Shown: positions 29,865 through 38,638 of the stretch, one piece after another
How the letters are laid out: every line of letters begins with the position of its first letter
Numbering within the stretch: the first letter of the stretch is position 1
Assembly: GCF_000808575.1 (NCBI RefSeq)
Contig: NZ_JWLW01000065.1
Location: forward strand, 62,001 to 126,000
Length of the DNA: 64,000 nucleotides
Direction of reading: 5' to 3'
From: Alteromonas marina
GTDB taxonomy: Bacteria; Pseudomonadota; Gammaproteobacteria; Enterobacterales; Alteromonadaceae
Made by a program: the position numbers and the translations under genes
The notes under the pieces: generated by a model
What the model saw: only the letters and a program-made list of their open reading frames with translations
Told to the model about the DNA's origin: nothing
The model's database searches: none

Positions 29865-30355
29865 TCAATATCCTCCAGCGGCCAAATGGCTATATAGTCT
29901 TCAAAATTATTTAAATCCACGTCGGTTTCAAAGACAGTTTTATTCCGTACCGACATACCTTTCGCATGCATCACATGTTTCTTACCCTTGTTCAACAAGG
30001 GATGCCATGATGGTATGCCCCTCCCTTCGTGAAGGCGGCGATAGGTACAACTATTTGGCATAAAAAAGATGTCTTTTAGATTCTCTTTTGTCAGCTTCAC
30101 GCAATCAGGCACTAGCTCCGTGCGTCTTTCATATTGGGTACATTCACATTTCTTTGTGTTCAAATACGTACACACAATATTGGTATAGTGAATCTTCTCA
30201 TTATCGTTAATGTGGTCGGTCACTTCGTATTCTTCTACCGCGTCATCATCGATAAATTTTTGCAGACAACATTTACCACACCCATCACAAAGTGATTCCC
30301 ACTCCTGTTGGGTCATCTCTTCTAAAGATTTGGTTTCCCAAAACGCTGCGGTCAT
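29861..30355 (-). CDS. ycgN: YcgN family cysteine-cluster protein (UPF0260)
   Basis: A 164-residue protein with the cysteine-rich start CDGCGKCC and further conserved cysteines (in NIVCTYLNTKKCECTQYE, VPDCVKL and NSCTYRRL). The spacing resembles zinc or iron-sulfur CxxCxxxCC proteins. Length and sequence match the YcgN/UPF0260 family. The function is unknown. Its start overlaps the end of ycgM by 4 bases. Together with ycgM and ycgL this repeats the E. coli order, although here a lytic transglycosylase gene lies between ycgL and ycgM. Confidence 0.88.
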   Translation of the reverse strand: MTAAFWETKSLEEMTQQEWESLCDGCGKCCLQKFIDDDAVEEYEVTDHINDNEKIHYTNIVCTYLNTKKCECTQYERRTELVPDCVKLTKENLKDIFFMPNSCTYRRLHEGRGIPSWHPLLNKGKKHVMHAKGMSVRNKTVFETDVDLNNFEDYIAIWPLEDID

Positions 30356-31020
30356 TCTGCTATTACCTCAGTTTCCACGGTTAAATGATTGTCTAGCGTT
30401 GCAACAACCGTATCTTGCGAGCAAAGCTTACCTACCCCTTTGGGCGTGCCCGTAAGGATCACGTCACCACTGTCTAACGTAAATTTAGATGACATATGGG
30501 CGATGAGGGGGATGATTTTATGCAGCATCAGCTCGGTATGTCCCAGCTGTCTAACCACCCCGTTTATGGTTAGGGTAAAACGTAGGTCTTCTAAGTTGTC
30601 TATCTCACTTAACGGCACAAAACCTGATAGAGGTGCACTGTTGTCAAAAGACTTTGCTCTTTCCCAAGGCTGGCCTTGCTTCTTAAGCTCAGCTTGAACC
30701 TCGCGAAGAGTTAAATCGAGACCAAGTCCTATACCCCATATCGCGGCTTCTACGTCATCTACACTCGCATTCTTCAATGATGATTTTAGCAGCACGGCGA
30801 CTTCAAGCTCATTGTGACACTCGCCTTTGTCGGTAGGAATGGCAATAGGCTTCTGCATATGACATAAGGCAGCCTTTGGCTTCATAAACAGCAAGGGTGC
30901 TTCAGATACGGTAGAGTTCATTTCTTGAATGTGGTCAAGGTAGTTGCGACCTATACAAACCACTTTACTAACAGGTAGTGATATTTCACTGCCTTGAGAA
31001 TCAATGTGACGATAAGCCAT
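30352..31020 (-). CDS. ycgM: Fumarylacetoacetate hydrolase family protein YcgM
   Basis: A 222-residue FAH-family enzyme. The start at 31020 has GAGG upstream and is preferred over a longer frame inside the transglycosylase gene. Metal-binding acidic residues lie in HNELEVAVLL and the GLDLTLREVQAELKKQG block; LTGTPKGVG near the C-terminus is diagnostic. Related short FAH proteins act as acylpyruvate hydrolases or oxaloacetate decarboxylases, so that activity is likely but not proven here. Its ATG overlaps the transglycosylase stop (TAATG). Confidence 0.88.
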   Translation of the reverse strand: MAYRHIDSQGSEISLPVSKVVCIGRNYLDHIQEMNSTVSEAPLLFMKPKAALCHMQKPIAIPTDKGECHNELEVAVLLKSSLKNASVDDVEAAIWGIGLGLDLTLREVQAELKKQGQPWERAKSFDNSAPLSGFVPLSEIDNLEDLRFTLTINGVVRQLGHTELMLHKIIPLIAHMSSKFTLDSGDVILTGTPKGVGKLCSQDTVVATLDNHLTVETEVIAE

Positions 31021-32102
31021 TAGTAACCTCGTTTTATCCGCTCTGATAAATACCCAACCGAAACGCCAAAGTAAGACGAACGGTTCCACTTCATCAGTGT
31101 GTGAAAATTGTTATACACCAAGTAAATTCGGCCTTGCTCACCATCTGGCATAATAAGCGATGCACTGATTTCTGCATTGGGGAGTTCATTTCCGTTGTAG
31201 CGCTTGACGCCATTCTTCTGCCAAAAGGCCAACGGCTTCATGTTAGATTTCGCTAACCCTGAAAAAGGTACTGCTTTGGTTAGTATTACTTGGCGTCCCC
31301 ACGTCCCTTCACTATCCCAACCTTCAGATGATAGATAGTTGGCGATTGACGCAAATACGTCTGCCTTGGTTCCCCAAATATCCTTTTTGCCGTCGCCGTC
31401 GTAGTCCACTGCGTAATTTAGAAAAGATATGGGCATAAACTGTGTTTGTCCCATCGCTCCGGCCCAAGAGCCTTTAAGCGCCTCTACAGAGATATGCCCT
31501 TCGTCTAGAATCTGAAGTGCCGCAAAAAAATTGTCTTTAAACAGCTTTTCTCTTCGCCCTTCATACGCCAAAGATGCCAGTGCAGACAGCACACTAAAGT
31601 TGCCCTGAATTTTACCAAAGTTAGACTCATTACCCCACAGCGCAACAATAAAGCGGGCCTGAACCCCATATTTTTGAGCAATTTCATCAAGCAGTACTTT
31701 GTGTTCATTGTACTGCTCAACCGCCTGCTTTACTTTCCAGTCGGGTACTCGCGTTGCTAGATAGTCATCTAACGTTATTTTTTTCTCTGGCTGGCTTTTG
31801 TCAGACTTAACGACCGTGGGCCTGAAAGTAATGTCAGCAAACGCCAAGTCTAACTTAGTCTTATCTATGCCCTTTTCGGCCGCTTCTTTTTTCAGTTGAG
31901 AAACGTAGCTTTTGAAGCCCGTCTCGCTAAGCCCACTGTCATTACTTGGCTGATTTTCGGCATGAGCTGCCAGTGAAAAGCTTAAGGTTATACTCGATAA
32001 AACTAGGGCAATATTGTGCGGTTGAGGAAATAAACTACGATTTTTGCGCTTAGCTATAAAGGCAATTCGGTTAACTAAGCGGTTTAGAGTCTTTAATAAC
32101 AT
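31020..32102 (-). CDS. Lytic murein transglycosylase, MltB family
   Basis: A 360-residue exported enzyme that cleaves peptidoglycan glycan strands to 1,6-anhydro-muropeptides. A long N-terminal region with a signal sequence (hydrophobic core near residues 30-47, ending AAHA) precedes the SLT_2 domain. The catalytic Glu is in IVALWGNESNFG, and GSWAGAMGQTQFMPISFLNYAVDYDGDGKKDIW is the family's second signature. No lipobox is visible, so it is probably a soluble periplasmic member. It sits between ycgL and ycgM with tight spacing. Confidence 0.9.
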   Translation of the reverse strand: MLLKTLNRLVNRIAFIAKRKNRSLFPQPHNIALVLSSITLSFSLAAHAENQPSNDSGLSETGFKSYVSQLKKEAAEKGIDKTKLDLAFADITFRPTVVKSDKSQPEKKITLDDYLATRVPDWKVKQAVEQYNEHKVLLDEIAQKYGVQARFIVALWGNESNFGKIQGNFSVLSALASLAYEGRREKLFKDNFFAALQILDEGHISVEALKGSWAGAMGQTQFMPISFLNYAVDYDGDGKKDIWGTKADVFASIANYLSSEGWDSEGTWGRQVILTKAVPFSGLAKSNMKPLAFWQKNGVKRYNGNELPNAEISASLIMPDGEQGRIYLVYNNFHTLMKWNRSSYFGVSVGYLSERIKRGY

Positions 32103-32108
32103 GGAAAT

Positions 32109-32405
32109 TTAAAACTTCTTATCGGGCGTTTTTGACAGCCCAAGAGATTCACGGTGTTGCTCTAGCAAGTTATCTTCTTTTGGCGGCATTTGGAGGTAAA
32201 AGCCTTTTTCATTAAGCTCGTCGATAAGCTTTTGCTTGTCAACTAGGCCAAGTTTCTCGCGCTTTTCTAGGGCGATGATAGTCACTAGCTCTGGGCGACC
32301 AAACTTCGCCATAAGTGGCTCTGGCACGTCTTCAAAATGGTCTTTCTTTGGCACGTACAAATACATGCCGTCTTTCTTTCGCGTTTTATAAACTGCGCAT
32401 AACAT
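32109..32405 (-). CDS. ycgL: YcgL family protein
   Basis: A 98-residue protein with the YcgL domain: it begins [18 protein letters not shown] and continues with [18 protein letters not shown] and [14 protein letters not shown]. The family folds as a small alpha/beta domain of unknown function and is restricted to gammaproteobacteria. It is 6 bases upstream of the transglycosylase gene and begins the ycgL-mltB-ycgM-ycgN run. About 120 bases separate it from rnd. Confidence 0.92.
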   Translation of the reverse strand: MLCAVYKTRKKDGMYLYVPKKDHFEDVPEPLMAKFGRPELVTIIALEKREKLGLVDKQKLIDELNEKGFYLQMPPKEDNLLEQHRESLGLSKTPDKKF

Positions 32406-32525
32406 AGAATTTTTACTCTTTCTTAATTCGTTTGTTTAGTTTTTTTGGGGTCACTATGCAGATTTAATTAGCCAAAGAGCATACACCTCTCGCCAATACT
32501 GCTCACCCATATTGCTTTTAAAGCA

Positions 32526-33683
32526 CTATTGGGCCGGAGCGTCGCCAAGTAAACGGGTTACGTGAGAGCGAAACAATGGCTCTCTCCACGTCGACAGTAC
32601 ATCGGGCATTAGTCCCTGCACGCGGGTCTCATCAACCGAAAACCAGTACCATTTTAACAATTGATTCAGCTGTTTTTTAGAGGCAATAACGTCACTATTT
32701 ACAGCATTGTCTTTCGCTATCTGGTCGCTGATAGCTTTAAGCTCGGCCAGCGTTTTTTTGTACTTGGCGATATCAATTAACCGCAGCACAACCGGAAGCC
32801 TGAGCTTTTCTGGCGTTTGCGCGTACTTTGCTCTTGCCTCTTCGATTAGCGTGATGATGGTGTCGCCGTAGCGGCGTACAGACTGATGATTCACGCCATT
32901 AATGCGAGAAAGGCCAGATTTACTATCGATAAGCCGCTGCGCCGCTTCAAACAAATGCCCTTCTTTGAACACAAAGTTTAGGGCCAGATCTTTTTTTCGT
33001 GCGGTATTTAAACGCCATGCCGCTAGCGCCTGCAATACAGTGAGCTGCTCGCTGTTCAATCGCCAGTTATTCTTAATGCTTAAGTACGCAAAATCTTCAG
33101 GCATTTGAGCGCGTTTTTTCTCTACTAGCAAAGCTATTTCTTGGTAAATCCAATGCACTTTGCCCGCGTCTTGCACTTTACTGGCTAGCTGTTGGTAGCA
33201 TGGCAATAAGTACAATACATCGTTTGCGGCATAACTCAGTTGCGATTCGCGAAGGGGTCTCGCTATCCAGTCGGTTCGCGACTCTCCTTTATCTAGCGTT
33301 ATATCACATAGCAACTCTACAAGCTTTGCATAGCCAAGTGACGGCCCCATATCCAAAATACTACCAGCAAGCTGCGTGTCGAATACAGGCGTTGGTACGG
33401 TATCGAAGGCGGTAAGGAAAGCCTCAATGTCTTCAGAGCACGAGTGTAGTACTTTCACTACTTCGTTATTTTCCATAAGCTCGATAAACGGCTGCATGTT
33501 GTCGATGGCAAGCGGGTCGATAAGAACCAGTTGATGGCCGTCGTAGAGCTGTATAAGGCCCAGGTGGGGAGTAAGAGTTCTAGTCCTTACAAATTCGGTG
33601 TCTAAGGCTACCGCCTCTTGACGCTGTGCGGCAGTGCACACTTTTTCGAGTTGTTCAGATGTTGTAATTAATTGATATTGCAT
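32526..33683 (-). CDS. rnd: Ribonuclease D
   Basis: A 385-residue 3'-5' exoribonuclease acting on tRNA precursors and small stable RNAs. The N-terminal DEDDy exonuclease domain shows ALDTEFVRTRTL (first Asp and Glu), LHSCSEDIEAF (second Asp) and SYAANDVLYLL (Tyr and Asp of motif III). A first HRDC-type helical domain follows (about 210-290), with a second helical domain C-terminal. Length is normal. It lies directly downstream of fadD on the same strand, as in E. coli, but a terminator separates them. Confidence 0.94.
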   Translation of the reverse strand: MQYQLITTSEQLEKVCTAAQRQEAVALDTEFVRTRTLTPHLGLIQLYDGHQLVLIDPLAIDNMQPFIELMENNEVVKVLHSCSEDIEAFLTAFDTVPTPVFDTQLAGSILDMGPSLGYAKLVELLCDITLDKGESRTDWIARPLRESQLSYAANDVLYLLPCYQQLASKVQDAGKVHWIYQEIALLVEKKRAQMPEDFAYLSIKNNWRLNSEQLTVLQALAAWRLNTARKKDLALNFVFKEGHLFEAAQRLIDSKSGLSRINGVNHQSVRRYGDTIITLIEEARAKYAQTPEKLRLPVVLRLIDIAKYKKTLAELKAISDQIAKDNAVNSDVIASKKQLNQLLKWYWFSVDETRVQGLMPDVLSTWREPLFRSHVTRLLGDAPAQ

Positions 33684-33699
33684 ATTTTTGCACAGTAAT

Positions 33700-33724
33700 A
33701 AAAAAGCCGGCTTACGCCGGCTTT
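33700..33724 (-). terminator. Terminator after fadD
   Basis: AAAGCCGGC (33703-33711) and GCCGGCTTT (33716-33724) form a 9-bp stem with a 4-base loop. The minus-strand continuation is T-rich. It lies 22 bases past the fadD stop and close to the rnd start codon (33683). Confidence 0.85.
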
Positions 33725-33745
33725 CAAAAAACTATTTCAATGAAA

Positions 33746-35401
33746 TTAGTCTCGAAGCTCCCGACGCAGTATTTTACCTACATTGGTTTTTGGTAAGTCG
33801 TCTTTGAAAACAACTTGCTTAGGCACTTTGTAACCCGTTAAGTGGTTACGACAGTGCGCGATAACGTCTTTTTCAGTAAGTGAGTCGTTGTTTCGTACTA
33901 CGAATAATTTCACCACTTCACCGCTGACTTCGTGAGGAACCCCAACCGCCGCAGCCTCAACAATGTTGTCATGCATTGCAGCTACTTCTTCAATTTCGTT
34001 AGGGAACACATTGAAGCCTGAGACTAGGATCATATCCTTTTTACGGTCAACAATATAGAAGTAACCTTCATCATCTACCGTAGCAATGTCGCCTGTAGCT
34101 AACCAACCGTCTTTCAGAATTTCTTCTGTTGCTTCAGGTCGGTTTAAATAGCCTTTCATTACCTGAGGGCCTTTCACCCACATTTCACCAGGCTCGCCTT
34201 TCTCAACTGGATTACCATCGTCATCAAGAAGCTTGATGTCTGTTGAAGGAACCGGCATTCCGATTGCGCCCTTGTAAGCTTCAATCTGTGGCGGGTTTAC
34301 CGCAACAACGGGTGAACACTCTGTCAGGCCGTAACCTTCAAGAAGTACGGTACCAGTAACCTTTTCCCACTTTTCTGCTACAGGACGTTGAACAGCCATG
34401 CCGCCGCCCAGACCAAACTTAAACTTGCTAAAATCAAGCTCGCTGAACCCCGGCGTATTTAACAGGCCGTTAAACAAAGTGTTCACGCCAGGCAAAATGG
34501 TAAACGGGTATTTGCTAAGTTCGTTTACAAAAGCCGGCATGTCGCGTGGGTTGGTAATAAGTAAGTTACGGCAGCCGTATTTAACGAACATCAAGCAGTT
34601 CGCTAGTAGGGCAAAGATATGATAAAGCGGAAGCGCGGTTACTACAAAGTCCTCGCCTTCTTCAATCACTGTTTCAAGAATACCTGACACTTGCTCAAGG
34701 TTTGCCACCATATTGCGGTGAGTTAGCATAGCCCCTTTAGACACACCGGTTGTTCCACCTGTGTATTGAAGGAATGCCAAATCGCCACTATCAATGTCTG
34801 GACGCGTATATTCAAGAGACTGACCTTTTTTAACCGCCGACATAAACGAAGTGGTTTCAGGCAGGTTGAAAGACGGCACCATCTTTTTAACGTACTTCAC
34901 TACCGCGTTAACGACCCAGCGCTTAGGTGCCGGAAGCATATCGCCTAGAGCCGTCAGAAAGACTTCTTGTAGATTAGTCTCTGCAATCACTTCCTCTAGG
35001 GTACATGCGAAGTTTTCGACAATGACAATGGCCTTCGCGTTGGCGTCATTTAGCTGATGCTTTAATTCGCGGGCGGTGTAAAGAGGGTTAACGTTCACCA
35101 CAACCATACCTGCACGCAATATCCCAAACATAGCAACAGGGTACTGAAGGAGATTTGGCATCATGATTGCGACAGCATCACCGCGTTTCAGGCCGCTAGA
35201 TTGTAAGTACGCTGCAAACTGCGCAGATAAGGTATCTAGCTCTTCGAACGAAATTGAATGCCCCATATTAATGAAGGCTTCTTTGTTTTTAAACTTCTTT
35301 ACCGACTGCTCGAAAATGTCTACTACAGATGCGTAACGATCGGCATCAATTTCTGCGGAAACGCGAGGGTCGTAATGCTTAAGCCAGGTTTTTTCCACCA
35401 A
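33746..35401 (-). CDS. fadD: Long-chain-fatty-acid-CoA ligase
   Basis: A 551-residue acyl-CoA synthetase that activates long-chain fatty acids with ATP and CoA at the inner membrane. The AMP-binding P-loop [16 protein letters not shown], the adenine-binding GYGLTECSP and the C-terminal [26 protein letters not shown] (FACS motif) are present, as is the final catalytic Lys in [15 protein letters not shown]. Gene order slp-fadD-rnd is conserved with enterobacteria, but here a hydrolase gene is inserted upstream. A FadR-like palindrome lies 60 bases before the start, consistent with repression by the FadR encoded 12 kb away. Confidence 0.95.
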   Translation of the reverse strand: MVEKTWLKHYDPRVSAEIDADRYASVVDIFEQSVKKFKNKEAFINMGHSISFEELDTLSAQFAAYLQSSGLKRGDAVAIMMPNLLQYPVAMFGILRAGMVVVNVNPLYTARELKHQLNDANAKAIVIVENFACTLEEVIAETNLQEVFLTALGDMLPAPKRWVVNAVVKYVKKMVPSFNLPETTSFMSAVKKGQSLEYTRPDIDSGDLAFLQYTGGTTGVSKGAMLTHRNMVANLEQVSGILETVIEEGEDFVVTALPLYHIFALLANCLMFVKYGCRNLLITNPRDMPAFVNELSKYPFTILPGVNTLFNGLLNTPGFSELDFSKFKFGLGGGMAVQRPVAEKWEKVTGTVLLEGYGLTECSPVVAVNPPQIEAYKGAIGMPVPSTDIKLLDDDGNPVEKGEPGEMWVKGPQVMKGYLNRPEATEEILKDGWLATGDIATVDDEGYFYIVDRKKDMILVSGFNVFPNEIEEVAAMHDNIVEAAAVGVPHEVSGEVVKLFVVRNNDSLTEKDVIAHCRNHLTGYKVPKQVVFKDDLPKTNVGKILRRELRD

Positions 35402-35460
35402 AACCTCCTCTACTTTATTCTTATACTATTTTATAAGCGCATGGGGAGCTGCACTTATAT

Positions 35461-35477
35461 AACTGGTCTGATAACTT
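35461..35477. promoter_or_regulatory. FadR box in the fadD promoter
   Basis: AACTGGTCTGATAACTT matches the FadR consensus with a perfect left half site (AACTGGTC) and 5 of 8 positions in the right. On the minus strand it overlaps a possible promoter (TATATA just downstream of it as -10). Repression of fadD by FadR is established in relatives; binding here is inferred. Confidence 0.65.
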
Positions 35478-35519
35478 GCGAATAGTATAGGATGTGTAAA
35501 AAAAAATAAACGGCACAAT

Positions 35520-36377
35520 TTACAATTGCTCAACAAAATGACGAATTAATACCCCTACATCGTCAGTATTTTCCATGTGAATATGGTGACCGCCTAATAA
35601 TTGTTCGTATTGCGCATTTAAAAACCACCCCTTGCGATTGGGGAAAACAGTCTCAAGGTTTTTAAAACTGTTAGATGCACCAATAAAAAGAATTGGGCAT
35701 ACAATAGCACGCATTAGCGATTCTGCCTGCTTTTCTGTGAGTCTTAGTGTAGATTTTGTACGAAGCTTCGGGTCGCTCGACCAGAAGCAATGTCCCCCCG
35801 CATCTTGGGTTAAATTTCTCGATAAAATAGAACGCGCGTGTTCTTCCGGAATATCTGAGATTTTGCATCTCGCTGTCACCGCATCTTCCAACTCAACAAG
35901 TCGAAGCTTATTACGTGATTTCGTGTGACGACTCACTATAGACTCTCGCATCTGAGTGGCGGTTGTTTCCTCGCTTTCGGTGAGAGGTCCACAGGCGTCA
36001 ATACTTATCACCCCAGCGACTTTTTCTGGAAAGAGTGCAGCAAAAAGGCTTGCCAGAATACCACCTAGAGAATGTCCTAATAAAATAACTTCATCCCACC
36101 CCTGAGATTCTATAAGGGCATAAAGGTCTTGCAAGTAGTCGACTTGATTATAATGTGCGCCTTGTGCACGGTGAGACGAGCGACCATGACCCGCGAGGTC
36201 AATTGCAACAAAGCGATGCGATTGAAGGTAAGGCGCTAACAACCGTAAACTTTCGGCATTATCTAAGTACCCGTGCAAACCAACTACAAGTTTACCAGCA
36301 CCTTGATTATCTAACGCTGCTAGATTAAGCCCTTCAATATCGAATTCAGTTTCAATCATAAGTTTCCATGCTGGCAA
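35520..36377 (-). CDS. Alpha/beta hydrolase
   Basis: A 285-residue alpha/beta-hydrolase. It has the oxyanion HGYLDN block, DLAGHGRS, the nucleophile elbow GHSLGG (Ser near residue 103) and a C-terminal GGHHIHME with the catalytic His. There is no signal peptide. The start may be the Met six codons later (36359). Position next to fadD suggests a lipid or CoA-ester-related esterase, but the substrate cannot be assigned. The slp gene upstream ends with a terminator, so this gene probably has its own promoter. Confidence 0.83.
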   Translation of the reverse strand: MPAWKLMIETEFDIEGLNLAALDNQGAGKLVVGLHGYLDNAESLRLLAPYLQSHRFVAIDLAGHGRSSHRAQGAHYNQVDYLQDLYALIESQGWDEVILLGHSLGGILASLFAALFPEKVAGVISIDACGPLTESEETTATQMRESIVSRHTKSRNKLRLVELEDAVTARCKISDIPEEHARSILSRNLTQDAGGHCFWSSDPKLRTKSTLRLTEKQAESLMRAIVCPILFIGASNSFKNLETVFPNRKGWFLNAQYEQLLGGHHIHMENTDDVGVLIRHFVEQL

Positions 36378-36410
36378 TCAATTGCCGCCTCCTCTACACT
36401 TAACTTCCAC

Positions 36411-36442
36411 CAAAAACAAAAAAGCGGCAATCACCTGCCGCT
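36411..36442 (-). terminator. Terminator after slp
   Basis: AGCGGCA (36423-36429) pairs with TGCCGCT (36436-36442) over a 6-base loop. On the minus strand it is followed by the T-rich complement of 36411-36422. Confidence 0.8.
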
Positions 36443-36455
36443 CCATCTCTTGTTA

Positions 36456-37112
36456 CTATTTTTGTTTATTTGCACGCAGAGGCTGGCCTGTCGACTTTGT
36501 GCCTGAGTTACTCGCCCCTGAATTGCGCGATGGTAACTTAGCTTTGCTCGGGGCATTTTGATAACGAATCACTCGGGTTCTATTAAAGTGCGGATACATC
36601 CAAGGGCCATTGAAGTGATAAAATGGTGAGTACCAACCTGTATGGTAATTGAAGAAGTAAGTGTTTACATCGTAAACCTCTTGTTTTCTCCACATATGAT
36701 AATCATCAGCAATAATAGTAGGATAAATATATGGTTGTTCGCCCACCATTCCCGCTGTCGGCGCAGTTATGGTACCCAAAAACGTAGCTGAGCGCCCTTC
36801 TTCAAAAACAATAGGGTCGACGAATCCGTCAATTTGTACTTTGAAACGCCCTGATGTTTCGCCATTTGTCGAAGGTTTACCGTAGTGGTTCAAAGGGAAA
36901 TGAGCGAGTTCAATGAACGTTTTGTTGGGCTTATTTTCAACACCTACAATCATACCACCCCAACGCGCTTTTTGACCTTGCGCATTAGCACTCGAGGTGA
37001 CCGCTTTAGAGTAGCTGACTAACTGTGTACCCTCTGGTACATCAATACTGTCTGGAACTATGGTACATCCAGTAAACAACATGACCGTAAGTAAAACTAA
37101 ATAACGAGACAT
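36456..37112 (-). CDS. Slp family outer membrane lipoprotein
   Basis: A 218-residue lipoprotein. I start at 37112, which has AGGAG nine bases upstream and gives a clean signal peptide ending in the lipobox LFTGC; a longer frame adds an implausible cysteine-rich leader. The mature part has the Slp block ARWGGMIVGVENKPNKTFIELAHFPL and FLGTITAPTAGMVGEQPYIYPTI. The C-terminal tail is basic and low complexity. Slp proteins are outer membrane lipoproteins linked to stationary phase and acid stress in E. coli. The order tsaB - slp (yeaY) - fadD is conserved with E. coli. Confidence 0.9.
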   Translation of the reverse strand: MSRYLVLLTVMLFTGCTIVPDSIDVPEGTQLVSYSKAVTSSANAQGQKARWGGMIVGVENKPNKTFIELAHFPLNHYGKPSTNGETSGRFKVQIDGFVDPIVFEEGRSATFLGTITAPTAGMVGEQPYIYPTIIADDYHMWRKQEVYDVNTYFFNYHTGWYSPFYHFNGPWMYPHFNRTRVIRYQNAPSKAKLPSRNSGASNSGTKSTGQPLRANKQK

Positions 37113-37461
37113 TAAAGCGCTCCTGTGAACCCTAGAAAAAATATTGCGCTTGTATGGATTGCAAATAAAACAGCAAGTGTTCCATATGAAGTCCACGTGC
37201 GATACACATCTAAAAACTCTTATATACTTTTACGTATCTCTTTAAGTTACAAAGAAAAACCGCACTACAGCAACTAAACATTAGCATTATTACGAAACGG
37301 CAGCCACCGTCGTTCAACTAATCTAACGCATAAATAAGAAAGCGTGTCTGTAATACACACCATTTAGAGCAGATATACTGGGTTTTGTTCAAAGCTGTTT
37401 GCTAAATTTAACAATTTGTTAGAATTAATTTGCAAGTAAAAAAGCATCAGCTTGAGAAGGA
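37113..37461. other. Intergenic region between slp and small hypothetical gene
   Basis: These 349 bases contain no convincing gene. A near-palindrome, TTTAACAATTTGTTAGA, lies at 37407-37423 and resembles the perfect palindrome upstream of nhaB. The slp promoter should be in the left part. No clear terminator follows the small hypothetical gene. Confidence 0.5.
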
Positions 37462-37785
37462 TTATGCGTAGATATCTACACCGAACATTGATTGGATAGA
37501 TTCACGTTGCTGTTGTTTTTCAAAGCTGGTGTAAGAGGCTATCGCATTTTGAGAATAGGTATTGCCATCCTCGCGGATAAATTGCTGGTAGGCCCTAGCG
37601 TTATCCGTACCCTGTTCATCGGGCGCAACAACGATCGCCTTTACCGACGATTCACTCTGCCCCTTGTTTTGCTGTTCGGGATCTTTGCTAACCTTTGCGA
37701 CTCGTCCTTGAGAAGGTTCAGAGGACGGTAGTGCAAAATTATTATTGATAATCATACGAGGTTGTTTAAGCAAAAAACGCACCAT
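37462..37785 (-). CDS. Small hypothetical protein
   Basis: An acidic/polar 107-residue protein (97 if it starts at the Met at 37755). It is rich in Gln, Ser and Asn with no signal peptide or hydrophobic segment, and I do not recognise a family. The C-terminal part (ARAYQQFIREDGNTYSQNAIASYTSFEKQQQRE) looks more structured and ends MFGVDIYA, a conserved-looking tail. No good ribosome binding site precedes either start. It lies between tsaB and slp on the same strand. Confidence 0.6.
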   Translation of the reverse strand: MVRFLLKQPRMIINNNFALPSSEPSQGRVAKVSKDPEQQNKGQSESSVKAIVVAPDEQGTDNARAYQQFIREDGNTYSQNAIASYTSFEKQQQRESIQSMFGVDIYA

Positions 37786-37843
37786 ACTAGAGCAAACCGC
37801 GGTATTTCGGTTTCTTTAATAAGGTACGTTCTTTTTAGTACTT

Positions 37844-38560
37844 CTACTCTCTTCCCGGTAATTTTTTCCACGTTACTTTATCGCGCAGGTATACAGGCTC
37901 TACATTCACAGCGTTAGATACTTCGCCTTTGCTATACGCATCGATTGCAAGTTTAAGCATGTATTGAGCGTTTGGAAGCGTGACGTCAAACACTACCTCA
38001 CTACATACCTCAGACTTCCAGTTATCAAGCTCCTCGTAGGCAGACCAGCCGGTGCCTGCTGCAATCACAGCGGCGCTATTATCTTCCTTAAGCGCGTTTA
38101 GCTGTTCAATAGCCGTCTCGGGCGGACAAACTTGCTCTTCAACGCAAAGAACAAGCCTACTTTGCGATTGTGAGTAAACAGCGAAGTACACTTCACCCAT
38201 ACGCGCATCCGACGCAACAGCAATCAATGCATCTTTGTGCTCAGTTTTAGACGCTACTTCAAGCGCCATAGCTTCAAGCGTACTCACGCCCGCCACTTTT
38301 AAGCCTGTCCCTAACGCTAAACCTTGAATCATTCCCGTCGCTATGCGAACACCGGTAAAGCTGCCCGGGCCTCGGCCAAAAGCCAATAAGTCTAGGTCGC
38401 CCAGCGAAACCTTTGCTTCATTTAACACTTCATCAACCATGGGAAGAAGACGCTGACTATGCTGCTGAGGGCATATCTCGAAACGCGTTATGACGGTGTC
38501 TTTGAATTGAAGCGCAACCGAACAAGCTTCGGTTGCCGTGTCTATAGCTAAAATGTTCAT
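37844..38560 (-). CDS. tsaB: tRNA threonylcarbamoyladenosine biosynthesis protein TsaB
   Basis: A 238-residue ASKHA-fold protein, partner of TsaD and TsaE in making t6A37 of ANN-decoding tRNAs. The N-terminus NILAIDTATEACSVAL and the blocks QHSQRLLPMVDEVL and FGRGPGSFTGVRIATGMIQGLALG are the TsaB signature. The metal-binding residues of the catalytic paralogue TsaD are absent, as expected. It lies 78 bases downstream of yoaA on the same strand, a gammaproteobacterial arrangement. Confidence 0.95.
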   Translation of the reverse strand: MNILAIDTATEACSVALQFKDTVITRFEICPQQHSQRLLPMVDEVLNEAKVSLGDLDLLAFGRGPGSFTGVRIATGMIQGLALGTGLKVAGVSTLEAMALEVASKTEHKDALIAVASDARMGEVYFAVYSQSQSRLVLCVEEQVCPPETAIEQLNALKEDNSAAVIAAGTGWSAYEELDNWKSEVCSEVVFDVTLPNAQYMLKLAIDAYSKGEVSNAVNVEPVYLRDKVTWKKLPGRE

Positions 38561-38638
38561 GTTTATCTCTTATTTCATATACGCTGAAAACGGGGCTAAT
38601 GGCGTAATACACGCTTACCGCTTTTTCAGTGCTTTAAC

